From assembly GCA_948473115.1 (NCBI GenBank), contig CAOKWI010000015.1, positions 1 to 64,000 of the forward strand: a stretch of DNA of 64,000 nt, written 5' to 3'. Each line of letters opens with the position of its first letter. Position 1 is the first letter of the stretch. Below are positions 18,238-28,135 of this stretch, in pieces. Made by a program: the position numbers and the translations under genes. Below the pieces are notes generated by a model. It had not been told where the DNA came from. It was given only the letters and a program-made list of their open reading frames with translations, and ran no database searches. The DNA comes from an uncultured Lachnospiraceae bacterium (GTDB lineage: Bacteria > Bacillota > Clostridia > Lachnospirales > Lachnospiraceae).

Positions 18238-18375
18238 ATGAATATGACTGAAGTTGCAAGATTACTGTTAGGCTTACGGGCTGCCGGATGGACAGAAAAG
18301 GAAATCAATGATTTTGTACTTTATATCGAATCAGGAGAAGAACAGTACAAACCCAGACCCCGGGAAGAAAAGTAA
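18238..18375 (+). CDS. 45-residue hypothetical protein
   Basis: A short charged, probably helical protein (MNMTEVARLLLGLRAAGW...) with a GWTEKEINDF motif that looks like a helix-turn-helix or UBA-type small domain. Evidence that it is real: a near-consensus promoter 48 bp upstream, AGAAAGG before the start, and a perfect terminator (18411-18446) 35 bp after the stop, making a monocistronic unit. A second ATG is two codons in. No double-glycine leader and no signal peptide, so it is unlikely to be a cargo of the nearby exporter. Function unknown. Confidence 0.6.
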   Translation: MNMTEVARLLLGLRAAGWTEKEINDFVLYIESGEEQYKPRPREEK

Positions 18376-18410
18376 TTTCAATCTCATACCGGGAACTACA
18401 CAGTCAACAT

Positions 18411-18446
18411 AAGCGGCGCCCCCGTATTACCACGGGAGCGCCGCTT
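18411..18446 (+). terminator. Terminator after the 45-residue protein gene
   Basis: AAGCGGCGC-CCCCGT / ACGGGAGCGCCGCTT with a 6-base loop (one bulge) and a following TTAT. It may also serve the MCP gene from the other side. Confidence 0.65.
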
Positions 18447-18567
18447 TATCATGGCATATTCACTTTCAAGGCCAGCTTCGCTGACATGACCCTCGCGGCA
18501 TTCGCCAAATGAATGCTTTCGCATCCGCTTGGCTCATTGCCCGCAGAAGTCAACAGCCCCGCGGAAA

Positions 18568-20163
18568 TCAATACTTATCAAATCCGTCGCCTAGGGAAAT
18601 GATCTGCTCATTGCTCGCACTGGAACCTGCGGCACTGTCTTTGTAAGAAGAACCCTTCTTGCCGCCCAGATTGTAGACGGAGAGCAGTTCGCGCATACGG
18701 GTCGCCTGGTTGGACAGCTCTTCACTTGCAGCGGCACACTGCTCGCTGGTAGCGGAATTGGTCTGGACGACCTGGGATACCTGTGAAATTGCCTGCTCGA
18801 TCTGTGCAATGGCGGTTGCCTGATAGTTGGAAGACTGGGCAATGTTATTGATGATAACCTCACTCTGCTGTACCACATCGGAAATCACATTGAATGCCTT
18901 CGCTGTCTCATCCGCGATCTTGGAGCCTGCACCCACCTTACCGATGGAATCCTCAATGAGATCCGCCGTCTCTGCTGCCGCTTCGGCACTCTTGGCAGCA
19001 AGGCTCCTCACCTCTTCCGCCACTACCGCGAAGCCCTTGCCTGCCTCACCGGCCCTTGCAGCCTCCACAGCCGCGTTCAGGGCAAGAATATTGGTCTGGA
19101 ACGCAATATTGTCAATGGTCTTAATAATGTTGGAAATGCTCTCGGAAGCCTTGTTGATATCTTCCATTGCGGACATCATATCACGCATCTGTGCGTTACC
19201 CTGCTGTACATCCTGAATTGCCTTGCCCACCAGTTCTGCCGCGGAATTTGCCTGCTCCGCATTTTCTCTTGTCTTCTCAGCGATCTCATCGATGGAAGCT
19301 GTGATCTGCTCAACCGCGCTTGCCTGCTCTGTGGAACCCTGTGCCAGGGACTGGCTCGCATCCGCCACCTGGGAAGAGCCGATGGTTACCTGGTATGCAG
19401 CGTCATTGATATTGCTTAATGCATGATGGTTGTCGTCAACCAGCTTCTTCAGGGATACGCCCATGACGTCTTCCGCACATTTAGGAGCAACCTCCACGGT
19501 CAGGTTACCATTGGAGACCTCCTCCGCAATGCCTGCCTGATACTTGATATTGTCAATCACAGTAACATACTCATCCACCAGTTCGCCAAACTCATCATTC
19601 GCCTGCTTGGTCAGGTGAAGGTTATTCACACGACCCATGGCAATCTCTTTCGCCGCATCGGACAACTGCCTTACGGACTGTGCAATGATCTTGATCAAAG
19701 CAGTGCTGATCACAAGGGTGATCACAACAGATACCACCAGCAGGACAATGCTGATAATATTGGACAGGTTCATGGTTTCCTTCAATGTTGCAATTCTGTT
19801 ATCCTTGCCAGTGTTTACAAATTCCTTTAACTGCTCGCCGTACTCCTGCAGGGTAGAAATCCTGTTATCCTTGCCGGAATTCACGAACTCCATCAGCGCC
19901 GCGCGCTCATTTTCATCAACGCCGTCCACTTTGGACAGTTCCTCCTTGATCCCTGTGGCGCCGTCTTCATTCAACTGGCTGATCTCAGTAACCAGCCGGT
20001 CCAGTCCTTCGGCAATCTGATCCGCGCCCGCCTGGTTCATCGCACTTATGGTGGAAACCGCATAATTCGTAACGAATACCCCCACAAGCACATTGACGAT
20101 CGTCAAGATCACAGGGATGGCAAATCCCAGGATCAGCTTTGTTCTTACCTTCATGTTTTTCAT
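18568..20163 (-). CDS. Methyl-accepting chemotaxis protein
   Basis: A 531-residue receptor: helix 1 (about 8-34), short periplasm-side helical sensor (35-132), helix 2 (about 133-158), HAMP, then the cytoplasmic signalling domain with the conserved tip [20 protein letters not shown] and [18 protein letters not shown]. It passes ligand signals to CheA through CheW. The sensor has a duplicated 14-residue block ([14 protein letters not shown] at 92-105 and [14 protein letters not shown] at 114-127), a recent internal duplication at 22-residue period. It is the last gene of the che operon, 3 bp after cheW. No C-terminal pentapeptide tether. Confidence 0.93.
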   Translation of the reverse strand: MKNMKVRTKLILGFAIPVILTIVNVLVGVFVTNYAVSTISAMNQAGADQIAEGLDRLVTEISQLNEDGATGIKEELSKVDGVDENERAALMEFVNSGKDNRISTLQEYGEQLKEFVNTGKDNRIATLKETMNLSNIISIVLLVVSVVITLVISTALIKIIAQSVRQLSDAAKEIAMGRVNNLHLTKQANDEFGELVDEYVTVIDNIKYQAGIAEEVSNGNLTVEVAPKCAEDVMGVSLKKLVDDNHHALSNINDAAYQVTIGSSQVADASQSLAQGSTEQASAVEQITASIDEIAEKTRENAEQANSAAELVGKAIQDVQQGNAQMRDMMSAMEDINKASESISNIIKTIDNIAFQTNILALNAAVEAARAGEAGKGFAVVAEEVRSLAAKSAEAAAETADLIEDSIGKVGAGSKIADETAKAFNVISDVVQQSEVIINNIAQSSNYQATAIAQIEQAISQVSQVVQTNSATSEQCAAASEELSNQATRMRELLSVYNLGGKKGSSYKDSAAGSSASNEQIISLGDGFDKY

Positions 20164-20166
20164 AAT

Positions 20167-20700
20167 TTATACCTCTCTTTCATCCTCATCAACCGTGTCA
20201 CCGGACTGCTCCGCAGCAGACAGGTCATTATCATTCAACAGTTTGTCGGGATCAATCAACAGCTTCACGGTATCCCCTACCCGTCCGATCCCATAGACAT
20301 ATTTGTTTTGAACCTTATCACCCCGCATGATCGTTGGAGGCGGCAGTATATTCTCGTCGCCGATCTCCACGACATCTGCAATCTCCTCCACCACCAGTCC
20401 GACCATCGTTTCCTTGACTATGATAACGATAATACAAGTCCTGTCATTGTATTCAAAGGAGGGCTGGCTGAACCTGAGACGCACATCGATCACAGGAAGG
20501 ATTTTACCCCTGAGATTGATCAGACCCTTGATGTAATCCTCGGTCTCGGGAATAGCTGTTATCTCCTGAAAAGGTATGATTTCACTTACATACTGTATCT
20601 TCAAGGCATAATGCTCATTACCGGACTTGAAAGTCATGTATTTATCTTTCTGCTCTTCATGCTCACGGGTGTTTTCAATCGTTTCAGTCGTTTCACTCAT
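20167..20700 (-). CDS. cheW: Chemotaxis coupling protein CheW
   Basis: A 177-residue CheW that links receptors to CheA. The SH3-like fold is indicated by IPFQEITAIPETEDYIKGLINLRG followed by ILPVIDVRLRF, split here for reference as PFQEITAIPET and INLRGKILPVIDV. The hydrophilic N- and C-terminal tails make it slightly longer than the usual 150-160 residues. It lies between cheA (26 bp) and the MCP gene (3 bp). Confidence 0.93.
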   Translation of the reverse strand: MSETTETIENTREHEEQKDKYMTFKSGNEHYALKIQYVSEIIPFQEITAIPETEDYIKGLINLRGKILPVIDVRLRFSQPSFEYNDRTCIIVIIVKETMVGLVVEEIADVVEIGDENILPPPTIMRGDKVQNKYVYGIGRVGDTVKLLIDPDKLLNDNDLSAAEQSGDTVDEDEREV

Positions 20701-20726
20701 TTACGGCACCATTCCTTTCTTCCAGT

Positions 20727-22898
20727 TTAATCTATTAATCCTGCCGGATCCAGTATCAAGGCAATGCTGCCGTCTCCCAGCTGGGTACATCCGGAAATTC
20801 CCTTCACTTTTTTGATGTAGGAAGGAATGGGCTTCACTACGATCTCCTGCTTTCCGATCAATTTGTCCACAAACAGACAAATGGTTTTACCCTCAACCTC
20901 AAACAGCAGCATCATTCCCTCTTCCACGTCAGAGCGGTAATCTTCCAGGCCGTACCAGTCGCCGATCCGGAGCACAGGATAGCATTCATCCCTGATCATG
21001 ACGTACTCTTCGCCGGTAGGCTCATGGATCATCATATCCTTTGTCACGCGGACAAACTGCTTAATGAATCCTGTCTCCACCACAAAGGAAGTGGTTCCTG
21101 TCTCCATTACAATGCCGTCAATGATCGCCAGGGTCAGCGGAATCTTCAGGATCATGCTGCTGCCCTCGCCGGGAGTGCTCTCAATTTCCAGGGTTCCGCC
21201 GATGGATTGGATATTCTGTACCACAACGTCCATCCCAACGCCCCTGCCGGAGTACTCCGTCACCTGCTCATTGGTGGAGAAACCGGGAAGCGTGATAAAC
21301 TGGTACACTTCCTTATCCTCATAGGAGGCATCCGACCTGTCCGGATCCAGGAGCCCCTGCTTCCTTGCCTTTGCCAGGATCTTCTCACGGTTCAGCCCCG
21401 TTCCATTGTCCGTCACGGTGATCCACACCTTGCCGGCTTCCGTCTTGGCAGACAGGGTTACCTTTCCCTTTTCCTTTTTACCGGCCGCTGCACGTTCCTC
21501 ATTGGGCTCTATGCCATGGTCAACGGAGTTCCTCACCAGGTGCATCAGGGGATCCGAAATCTTCTCGCTGATATTCTTATCCACCTCTGTATGCTCGCCG
21601 ACCATCTCAAACTCTACATCCTTGCCCAGCTTTCTGGATACGTCAAACACAAGACGGTTCATCTTCTGGAAGATATTCGTCAGGGGAACCATTCTCATGG
21701 ACATGATAACATTCTGCAGATCCGTGGCGATCTTCGCCATCTGCGACGCTGCCTTGTTGAAATTCGCCAGATTCAGCCCCGGCACCTTCAAGTCAGGATT
21801 CTGCAATACCACGGACTCGGAGATTACCAGTTCCCCGATCAGATCCATCAGCTGATCCATCTTCTGGACATTTACGCTGATGAAGGCCGCTTTCTCACCC
21901 TTCGGTTTATCCTTTGCCAGCTTCTTCGGCTTACCGGGGGATTTGGACTGGATGACGAAATCACCGGGCGCCATCTTGGGCTTCTCCGGCTTATCAGCAC
22001 TCTCGGCCGCCTTCTGCTCCCCGCCCTCCTGCGCCGCCTGAACCTTTGCCTCTATTTCCTCCGCGCTGGATTCCAGGTCGATCTGCTGGGCAGGCTGGTC
22101 TCCGAAGTCGAAGCCCTGAAGGAATTCCTCCGCCTTACATTCATAGATATCTACTTTTTCAATATCATATCCCGTCTTGATCACATTCCTGATGTCCGCC
22201 TCGGTGCACTGCGCCTGGAGCAGGATATGGAATCCATCCTCCATCAGCGTGCTGATGCTGCTGTCATCGGAAATCAGATCCTCCGGCTCATACAGCAGAT
22301 CCTCCGCAAACTCTTTCAGGGCGTACACCGTTTTGTACGCATGAACATTGGCCATTTCCGTATCCTGATAAAAAGTTATGTATATCTTATAGAAGTGGCT
22401 GGCACTGTTTGCTACAGGTGCGATATAGAAATGCTTGGGTTCTTCACTCACATTTGCCTTCGGCAGTTCCTTGCCTTCCTTTACCGCGCCATTTTTAATT
22501 TCATTCAGGAAATTATCCAACTCGGCAATGATGGCAGACGGATCCCCATCCGCCGGACTTCCGTCCTGTATTTTATCCATTTCACCAGTAATGAAGTCCA
22601 CTACCTGTAATACATGCTCCACCAACGTCTCATGGACAATATTCTGGGGATGGGACTCTCTGATGTAATAAAATACATCCTCCAGCTTGTGTGAGATGGC
22701 TGTTACATTGTCAAACATCATAATACCGGAAGATCCCTTGATGGTATGCATCGTCCTGAAGATCTCATTGATGGTATCTTCGTCGAAGCTGTCTGCATCC
22801 TTCTGTTCCAGAACCGTTTCCTGCAGCTGTTCCAGCAGTTGGCCGTTCTCGAACAGATACATATCAAGCATCCCTTCCACGTTAAATTCTTCAGCCAT
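20727..22898 (-). CDS. cheA: Chemotaxis histidine kinase CheA
   Basis: A 723-residue CheA. P1 Hpt domain with MHTIKGSS (phospho-His 51), a P2-like region (about 165-270), a charged linker rich in Ala/Glu/Lys (about 275-335), P3 dimerisation, P4 ATPase (LVRNSVDHGIE N-box; GRGVGMDVV G-box) and a C-terminal CheW-like P5. It phosphorylates CheY and CheB in response to receptors. GAAGGAG-type site (AAAGGAGAAGTAC) precedes the ATG. It follows cheY by 32 bp. Confidence 0.96.
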   Translation of the reverse strand: MAEEFNVEGMLDMYLFENGQLLEQLQETVLEQKDADSFDEDTINEIFRTMHTIKGSSGIMMFDNVTAISHKLEDVFYYIRESHPQNIVHETLVEHVLQVVDFITGEMDKIQDGSPADGDPSAIIAELDNFLNEIKNGAVKEGKELPKANVSEEPKHFYIAPVANSASHFYKIYITFYQDTEMANVHAYKTVYALKEFAEDLLYEPEDLISDDSSISTLMEDGFHILLQAQCTEADIRNVIKTGYDIEKVDIYECKAEEFLQGFDFGDQPAQQIDLESSAEEIEAKVQAAQEGGEQKAAESADKPEKPKMAPGDFVIQSKSPGKPKKLAKDKPKGEKAAFISVNVQKMDQLMDLIGELVISESVVLQNPDLKVPGLNLANFNKAASQMAKIATDLQNVIMSMRMVPLTNIFQKMNRLVFDVSRKLGKDVEFEMVGEHTEVDKNISEKISDPLMHLVRNSVDHGIEPNEERAAAGKKEKGKVTLSAKTEAGKVWITVTDNGTGLNREKILAKARKQGLLDPDRSDASYEDKEVYQFITLPGFSTNEQVTEYSGRGVGMDVVVQNIQSIGGTLEIESTPGEGSSMILKIPLTLAIIDGIVMETGTTSFVVETGFIKQFVRVTKDMMIHEPTGEEYVMIRDECYPVLRIGDWYGLEDYRSDVEEGMMLLFEVEGKTICLFVDKLIGKQEIVVKPIPSYIKKVKGISGCTQLGDGSIALILDPAGLID

Positions 22899-22930
22899 GT
22901 ACTTCTCCTTTCCCTTTTATTCTCTTATTT

Positions 22931-23323
22931 TCAAATCAGATTGAGTTTTTTCATAGCCTGCTCGAATCTGGTCTGATCGATAGGTTTTCCGGAATAAATG
23001 GTACATCCCAGATCAAATGCCATTTTGACATTCTGCTCATCGTTCAGGGCGGTGGTCATGATCACCTTGACCTCCTGCTCCTTCGGAATGTTCTTCTGCT
23101 TCTCCAGGTTACGGATTCCCATCAGCGCCTGATACCCGTCCATGACCGGCATCATGACATCCAGGCACACCAGGTCATAGGGTTCCTCGTCTTCCAGTGC
23201 CATCAGAAACGCATCCACAGCCTCCATGCCGTCCACGGTCACGTCACACTCACCGTATTTGGACAGGAAACCCGACATGAATTTTCTGGTTGCATAATCA
23301 TCTTCAGCCAATAAAATCTTCAT
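22931..23323 (-). CDS. cheY: CheY-like response regulator
   Basis: A 130-residue single receiver domain. Acidic pair EDD at 7-9, phospho-acceptor Asp55 in CLDVMMPVMDG, Thr in MTTA, and Lys in YSGKP. Its place between cheA and cheB supports a CheY role (binding the flagellar switch), although it lacks the TP.K context of classical CheY and might be a CheV- or CheY2-like phosphate sink. AAAGGAG lies upstream of the ATG. Confidence 0.85.
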   Translation of the reverse strand: MKILLAEDDYATRKFMSGFLSKYGECDVTVDGMEAVDAFLMALEDEEPYDLVCLDVMMPVMDGYQALMGIRNLEKQKNIPKEQEVKVIMTTALNDEQNVKMAFDLGCTIYSGKPIDQTRFEQAMKKLNLI

Positions 23324-23335
23324 ACTCCCTCTCCT

Positions 23336-24364
23336 TTACATTGTGTTCAACACATAATATGTTTTCTTTGCAATATTTGACAGTTTCTCCTGAAACTCTA
23401 CTGCACCCAGATCATACGCCACCTTGGGCATACCGTATACCACACAGGTGGATTCATCCTGCCCGATGGTCCTGGCCCCTGCTTTCCGCATGGCCAGAAG
23501 CCCCTTGGCCCCGTCTCCGCCCATTCCGGTCAATATGATTCCCAACGCATTGGGACCCGCCACTTTGGCGACAGACTCGAACAATACATCCACCGACGGG
23601 CAATGACCGTTTACCTTCGGCCCGGCCTTGACTTCCACCTGGTACATTCCGTTCACCTTTACCAGGTGCATATGTTTATCGCCTCCCGGCGCAATCAGCA
23701 CCGTACCCGGCAATACCCGGTCACCTGTACGCGCTTCCTTCACCCGTACCCGGCACTGGTTATCCAGTCTTTTCGCATACATTTCCGTAAAGCCGGGGGG
23801 CATATGCTGTACCACCACGATTCCCGGCAGGTCAGCGCCGTAATCCTTCATGACGGCGAAGATGGCCTCGGTCCCCCCTGTGGAGGCCCCGATAGCGATC
23901 ACCAGATTCTTTTCATGGGCTGTGAATTTCTCCGGCTCCTGAGCCATCACCTGCTGCTTGATCCTGCTGATCTTGGCTGTGGAGGCAATCTTGATCTTCA
24001 CCAGCAGTTCGTTCCGGATGAAGCTTTCCAGCTGTCTGCGCTCCGATACCGCAGGCTTTGCCACAAAGTCCACCGCGCCTGCATTCATGGCGTCAAAGAC
24101 CTTGTCGGACAGGGAACTGATGACCACCACCGGAAGAGGGTATTGCGGTATCAGCTTTCTCAGGAAGTCAATGCCATTCATCCGAGGAAGTTCCACGTCA
24201 AGAGTCATTACATCGGGATGGTATTTCAATATGGCATCCCGCGCCTCAAAGGGATCCTTTGCCACGCCCACGACCTGGATACTGGGATCTTGGCTGAGTC
24301 CCTGTACCAGAAGTTCTCTAAACACCAGGGAATCTTCCACAACTAAAACTTTAATCGGGTTCAT
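23336..24364 (-). CDS. cheB: Chemotaxis methylesterase CheB
   Basis: A 342-residue CheB that demethylates and deamidates receptor glutamates. Receiver domain (1-125) with Asp56 in TLDVELPRMNG and linker; methylesterase domain (about 150-340) with the catalytic Ser in IGASTGG, His in VVQHMP and the GMGGDGA motif with the catalytic Asp. It starts 36 bp after cheR and ends 12 bp before cheY. Confidence 0.96.
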   Translation of the reverse strand: MNPIKVLVVEDSLVFRELLVQGLSQDPSIQVVGVAKDPFEARDAILKYHPDVMTLDVELPRMNGIDFLRKLIPQYPLPVVVISSLSDKVFDAMNAGAVDFVAKPAVSERRQLESFIRNELLVKIKIASTAKISRIKQQVMAQEPEKFTAHEKNLVIAIGASTGGTEAIFAVMKDYGADLPGIVVVQHMPPGFTEMYAKRLDNQCRVRVKEARTGDRVLPGTVLIAPGGDKHMHLVKVNGMYQVEVKAGPKVNGHCPSVDVLFESVAKVAGPNALGIILTGMGGDGAKGLLAMRKAGARTIGQDESTCVVYGMPKVAYDLGAVEFQEKLSNIAKKTYYVLNTM

Positions 24365-24400
24365 AATTTAAATCCTTCCTCTGATTTTCTATCATCAAAC

Positions 24401-25204
24401 CTATTTTCTGAATATGGAGGGCTGTATGATCTGAAACGGTGTACTGTCCCTGTCGATGGTTTCCGTCATTCCAATAAACAGATAGCCTCCCGGCTCCAGG
24501 GCGTCATACACCTTCTGCACCACCTGCCGTTTCGTGGGTTCATCGAAATAAATCATCACATTCCGCAAAAAGATAGTGTGCATCTTCTTCTTGAACGGGA
24601 ACGGATCCATCAGGTTGAACTTTCTGAAAATGACCTGCTGCTTTATCTCATCCACAACCTCATAGCCACCGTTTTTCGTTTTATGGAAAAAGTGGCGTCT
24701 CCAGTTTTCCGGTATTTTTGCCATACGATCTTCGTCATAGACCCCCCTGATGGCCTGACTCAGCGCCTGGGTGGAAATGTCCGTGGCCAGGATCCTGGCA
24801 TCCCAATGTTCACAGTCCAGCCCAAGGAAATCCCTCACGGTCATGGCGATCATATAAGGCTCTTCGCCGCTGGAGGCCGCACCGCACCAGATCCGCAGAT
24901 CCTTTGTACCCATGGCTTTCTTCTGCGCCCAGGGCAGTACTTCCTTTTTAAAGAACTCAAAGTGCCCAAATTCCCGCATGAAATAAGTATGGTTCGTGGT
25001 CAGGTAATTGACCAGCGCCCTCTCCAGGTCTCCGGACTTATCCTTCTCCACATCGTTCATAAATGCGCCGAAGCTGCTCCATCCGCCCCTCCTGAGGTAA
25101 TTCTCCAGTCTTCCATTAATGATAGTCTTTTTCCCATGTAAGTCAATACCGTATTTTTTTTTCACAAAAGATACAATTCTTATAAATTCCTCATCCGAAA
25201 TCAT
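24401..25204 (-). CDS. cheR: Chemotaxis methyltransferase CheR
   Basis: A 267-residue SAM-dependent methyltransferase that methylates receptor glutamates. The N-terminal helical domain (1-80) is followed by the SAM site RIWCGAASSGEEPYMIA and the NVMIYFDE motif. Partner of CheB immediately downstream. Confidence 0.96.
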   Translation of the reverse strand: MISDEEFIRIVSFVKKKYGIDLHGKKTIINGRLENYLRRGGWSSFGAFMNDVEKDKSGDLERALVNYLTTNHTYFMREFGHFEFFKKEVLPWAQKKAMGTKDLRIWCGAASSGEEPYMIAMTVRDFLGLDCEHWDARILATDISTQALSQAIRGVYDEDRMAKIPENWRRHFFHKTKNGGYEVVDEIKQQVIFRKFNLMDPFPFKKKMHTIFLRNVMIYFDEPTKRQVVQKVYDALEPGGYLFIGMTETIDRDSTPFQIIQPSIFRK

Positions 25205-25238
25205 AATACCACTTTCCTGCCCCTTTTACAAAAAAATA

Positions 25239-26312
25239 TCAGCACAGCTGCCTGGCTATCTTGGAAAAGATCCGGAAGATCTCCGGCTGGAATTTTTTTC
25301 CGGATTCCTCCTGCATGATCTGCAATGCCTCCTCCTTGCTGAACGCATCACGGTAACTCCGCTTCTCCGTGAGCGCACAGTAGACATCCGCCACAGCCAC
25401 GATCCTCGCCGCCAGGGGAATCCCCTCCCCCTTCAGCCCCGCCGGATAGCCGCTGCCGTCCCAGTTTTCATGGTGATAGTTCACCACATCCACGGAGATC
25501 CGGATAAAGTCATTGAAATCACTGGTCGCATGCAGGTCCTTAAGCAGCTTGGCGCCCACTTCCGCATGGCTCTGTACCAGCTTCCTCTCCTCCTCATCCA
25601 ATGCCGCAGGCTTCTGCAATACATACTGTGGAACAGCTATGTTTCCGATATCACAGAGGGCGGCCGCCGCTTCAATGGTATCGATAAAGGTATCGGAAAT
25701 ATGCTCTGCAAACAATGGCGAAAACTGCATGCTCTGTGCCAGCATCCGGCAGTTTTGCTGTAATCTTTCCCTGTATGCAGGCGTGTAAAAGGCTTTCTCT
25801 GCCGCCATATTTGCCAGCGCGTACAGCACATTTTTCCGCTCCTGCTCTATCTGCAGCACCTGCTCCTGTACCGATTTCTGGAGCCGCCTGTTGTTCTCAC
25901 TGATCTTCAGCGTGGCGGCATGCAGGGAAAGGTGGAGCTTCACCCTCGCCTGCACTACTTCCGGGATAAAGGGTTTGACGATATAATCATTGCCCCCCAG
26001 GGCAAACCCCTTTACCACATCCTCCGACTCCCCAAAGGCGGAGATAAAGATTACCGGTACATCCCTTGTCTGGGGCTTCGCCTTTAAGATCCGGCAAAGC
26101 TCGTGACCGTCCATCTCCGGCATGGAGACATCTGTCAACACCAGGTCAGGATTACAGCGCTTAAATTCCTCCAGGGCCTGCACACCGTTTTCCGCCAGCA
26201 CGGCACGGTATCCCATATCCTTTATGATTTCCTCCAGGATCGCCCTGTTCATTTCCACATCGTCAACGATCAGGATCACCGAATCGCGGGTTTCATTCTT
26301 TTCATAATCCAT
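25239..26312 (-). CDS. Response regulator with degenerate HD-GYP domain
   Basis: A 357-residue protein: receiver (about 10-130; Asp in VLTDVSMPEMDG), coiled-coil linker, then an HD-GYP-type domain, which normally hydrolyses cyclic-di-GMP. The GYP part is intact (HHENWDGSGYP) but the metal-binding HD motif reads ALCDIG, His replaced by Cys, so activity is doubtful. ATG 26312 has AAGGGG 9 bases upstream; a first ATG at 26321 touches that site. Its start overlaps the PAS kinase gene, suggesting translational coupling and a kinase-regulator pair. Confidence 0.85.
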   Translation of the reverse strand: MDYEKNETRDSVILIVDDVEMNRAILEEIIKDMGYRAVLAENGVQALEEFKRCNPDLVLTDVSMPEMDGHELCRILKAKPQTRDVPVIFISAFGESEDVVKGFALGGNDYIVKPFIPEVVQARVKLHLSLHAATLKISENNRRLQKSVQEQVLQIEQERKNVLYALANMAAEKAFYTPAYRERLQQNCRMLAQSMQFSPLFAEHISDTFIDTIEAAAALCDIGNIAVPQYVLQKPAALDEEERKLVQSHAEVGAKLLKDLHATSDFNDFIRISVDVVNYHHENWDGSGYPAGLKGEGIPLAARIVAVADVYCALTEKRSYRDAFSKEEALQIMQEESGKKFQPEIFRIFSKIARQLC

Positions 26313-27774
26313 CTGCCGCATCCCCTTCTTCCGGTTTCTGTTCCATGGCCGTTTTCAGTTCCTCCAGGCTCGTCATAGCCCTGTCGTAATTTTCCTTCTG
26401 GACAGCCATCTTCAGGCGGAGCACGCATCTGGCGGCATCATGGGGAGCTCCCTCCGTCAGCTGCCGCACGGTCTCCATAAAGTCCTCTGCCTTCTCCCAG
26501 TTCTCCATTTCAATGCAAAGCACCATTTTCGACAGAGTCTTATCCAACAGCTTCCTGTTTTCAGGCGTTCCGAAGGTGCGCATCGCGTCCGCATCCTCTG
26601 TCTCCTGCGTTTCCGGGGCTGTGATGTACAGTCCCGCATTGTCCCTGCGGGCCGCGGCATCCGGCATGGTGAAATCCTCGGCGCCGGAATCGCCGTCCCC
26701 CACCCATATGGAAAAGGCAAAGGTGGTTCCCTTATTTTTCTGGCTTTCCACGCTGATGCTTCCGCCCATCATTTCCACAAACTGCTTTGTAATGTTCAGA
26801 CCCAGCCCCGTCCCCCCGTATTTCCGGGAAATGGAGGCATCCACCTGGGTAAAAGCCTTAAATAATTTGTCCTGATCTTCCTTTTCAACACCGATTCCCG
26901 TGTCCATCACAAGGAAATAGAGTTCAACGGTGTCCTGAACCTGCGCCGTCTTGAGGATCTCCAGGGAAATTCTTCCCACATGGGTAAACTTCTGCGCGTT
27001 GGACAGCAGGTTGTTCAGGATCTGCACGATCTTTAATTCATCTCCCACAATATACTCCGGCACCTCGGGAGACACTGTGACGAAGAAATCCAATCCCTTT
27101 TCTGTAATTTTATTCTGATGGTTGCCCCTCACATAGTCAACCATATTGCGAAAATGAAACCTGCGCGTTTCCAGTACAAACTTCCCGGCTTCAAGTTTAG
27201 AGAAATCAAGAATATTATTGATCAGCCTGTTCATATCCCCGCAGCAGCGCTCGATCAGCTGCAGGGTCTTTTTCTTCTGCTCATCATCCTCTTTCTCTGC
27301 CAGTTCCATAATGTTGCCCAGAATGCCGTTCACAGGTGTCCTCAGTTCATGAGTCACATTGGCGACAAATTCGGACCTTACCTGAAGGGCCTGCGCCGCC
27401 TCCTGTTTGACGCGTTCCATTTCCTGATTCAGATGCTCTCTCTCCAGTATATCGTTTGCCATACACAGATATCCGGCGCACTCCTCCTGCCAGGCTATCC
27501 TCGCCTCCACGGGGAAACAGGTGAGATTTTTCCGGTAAGCCGTCAGATTCCTCGTCTGGATGCCGAAAGGATATTCCGTGCCAAACCCTGTTTCAGTTCT
27601 TTTAAATTCATTCGGGAAAATATCGCTGATGTGGTTTCCGCACATCCCATCCCCATACTCCAACCTGTCTCTTGCAGCAGCATTCGCGTAAAAAATAATT
27701 CCGTCCGTATCAAAGAGGAAGAACATTTCCAAGCTGTTCTCAACAGGCAGCAATTCTGTCCCATCCCGTTTCAT
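26302..27774 (-). CDS. PAS-domain sensor histidine kinase
   Basis: A 490-residue soluble kinase (no membrane helix). PAS domain (about 10-115), H-box EFVANVTHELRTPVNG (about 146-160), ATPase motifs N (QILNNLLSNAQKF), G1 (DTGIGVEKED) and G2 (GGTGLGLNI), and a C-terminal helical domain of about 110 residues with repeat-like helices that I cannot name. ATG 27774 has AAGGGG 7 bases upstream; the frame extends to 27927 without support. It heads the chemotaxis gene cluster and overlaps the HD-GYP regulator gene. Confidence 0.88.
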   Translation of the reverse strand: MKRDGTELLPVENSLEMFFLFDTDGIIFYANAAARDRLEYGDGMCGNHISDIFPNEFKRTETGFGTEYPFGIQTRNLTAYRKNLTCFPVEARIAWQEECAGYLCMANDILEREHLNQEMERVKQEAAQALQVRSEFVANVTHELRTPVNGILGNIMELAEKEDDEQKKKTLQLIERCCGDMNRLINNILDFSKLEAGKFVLETRRFHFRNMVDYVRGNHQNKITEKGLDFFVTVSPEVPEYIVGDELKIVQILNNLLSNAQKFTHVGRISLEILKTAQVQDTVELYFLVMDTGIGVEKEDQDKLFKAFTQVDASISRKYGGTGLGLNITKQFVEMMGGSISVESQKNKGTTFAFSIWVGDGDSGAEDFTMPDAAARRDNAGLYITAPETQETEDADAMRTFGTPENRKLLDKTLSKMVLCIEMENWEKAEDFMETVRQLTEGAPHDAARCVLRLKMAVQKENYDRAMTSLEELKTAMEQKPEEGDAADGL

Positions 27775-27974
27775 AACCATACCCCTTGCCCGCTTTTTCA
27801 CACTTCCCGTCATGCCGTCAAGAGGAGGAAACCCAGCTTCCTGCGGGGCTTTTCCCGTCTCTTTATGGGAGACCCGCACGCCTCTTTGTGGATCCTGGCC
27901 ACCTCCTTGGACGGTATGAGCATACACAAGCAGACAGGCAGCGAGATATCCTGTGATCCCGCTGTCTGTTTTAT

Positions 27975-28010
27975 TATACTGGCGGTCAAAAAGACTGACC
28001 GCTCAGTATA
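27975..28010. promoter_or_regulatory. Inverted repeat, possible operator, upstream of the PAS kinase
   Basis: TATACTGGCGGTCA (27975-27988) is nearly complementary to TGACCGCTCAGTATA (27996-28010), 7 bases apart. A TATAAT lies at its kinase-side edge on the minus strand. It could be an operator for an unlinked repressor or a stable hairpin. Confidence 0.4.
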
Positions 28011-28031
28011 AAATGATGTGCACAAGCCACA

Positions 28032-28064
28032 ATGTGGGAAATCCTATATGATAATTTCCCACAT
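28032..28064. repeat. Hairpin between HD-GYP and PAS kinase genes
   Basis: ATGTGGGAAAT (28032-28042) is perfectly complementary to ATTTCCCACAT (28054-28064). No U-tract follows on either strand. Confidence 0.5.
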
Positions 28065-28101
28065 GGGAAATATGCCGCTTCGCGGCTGCGGCTGGCACAA
28101 T

Positions 28102-28130
28102 ACTCACGGTAAATTTCATTGACCGTGAGT
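28102..28130 (-). terminator. Hairpin after the HD-GYP regulator gene
   Basis: ACTCACGGT (28102-28110) pairs with ACCGTGAGT (28122-28130) just beyond the stop at 28136 of the gene read on the minus strand. The T-tract is weak, so termination is likely but not certain. Confidence 0.5.
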
Positions 28131-28135
28131 GTATA

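Noticed and set aside
21024-22610. A 528-residue plus-strand reading frame opposite cheA
   Set aside because: It is antisense to a clear CheA with all domains, has no family motifs and is a codon-bias shadow.
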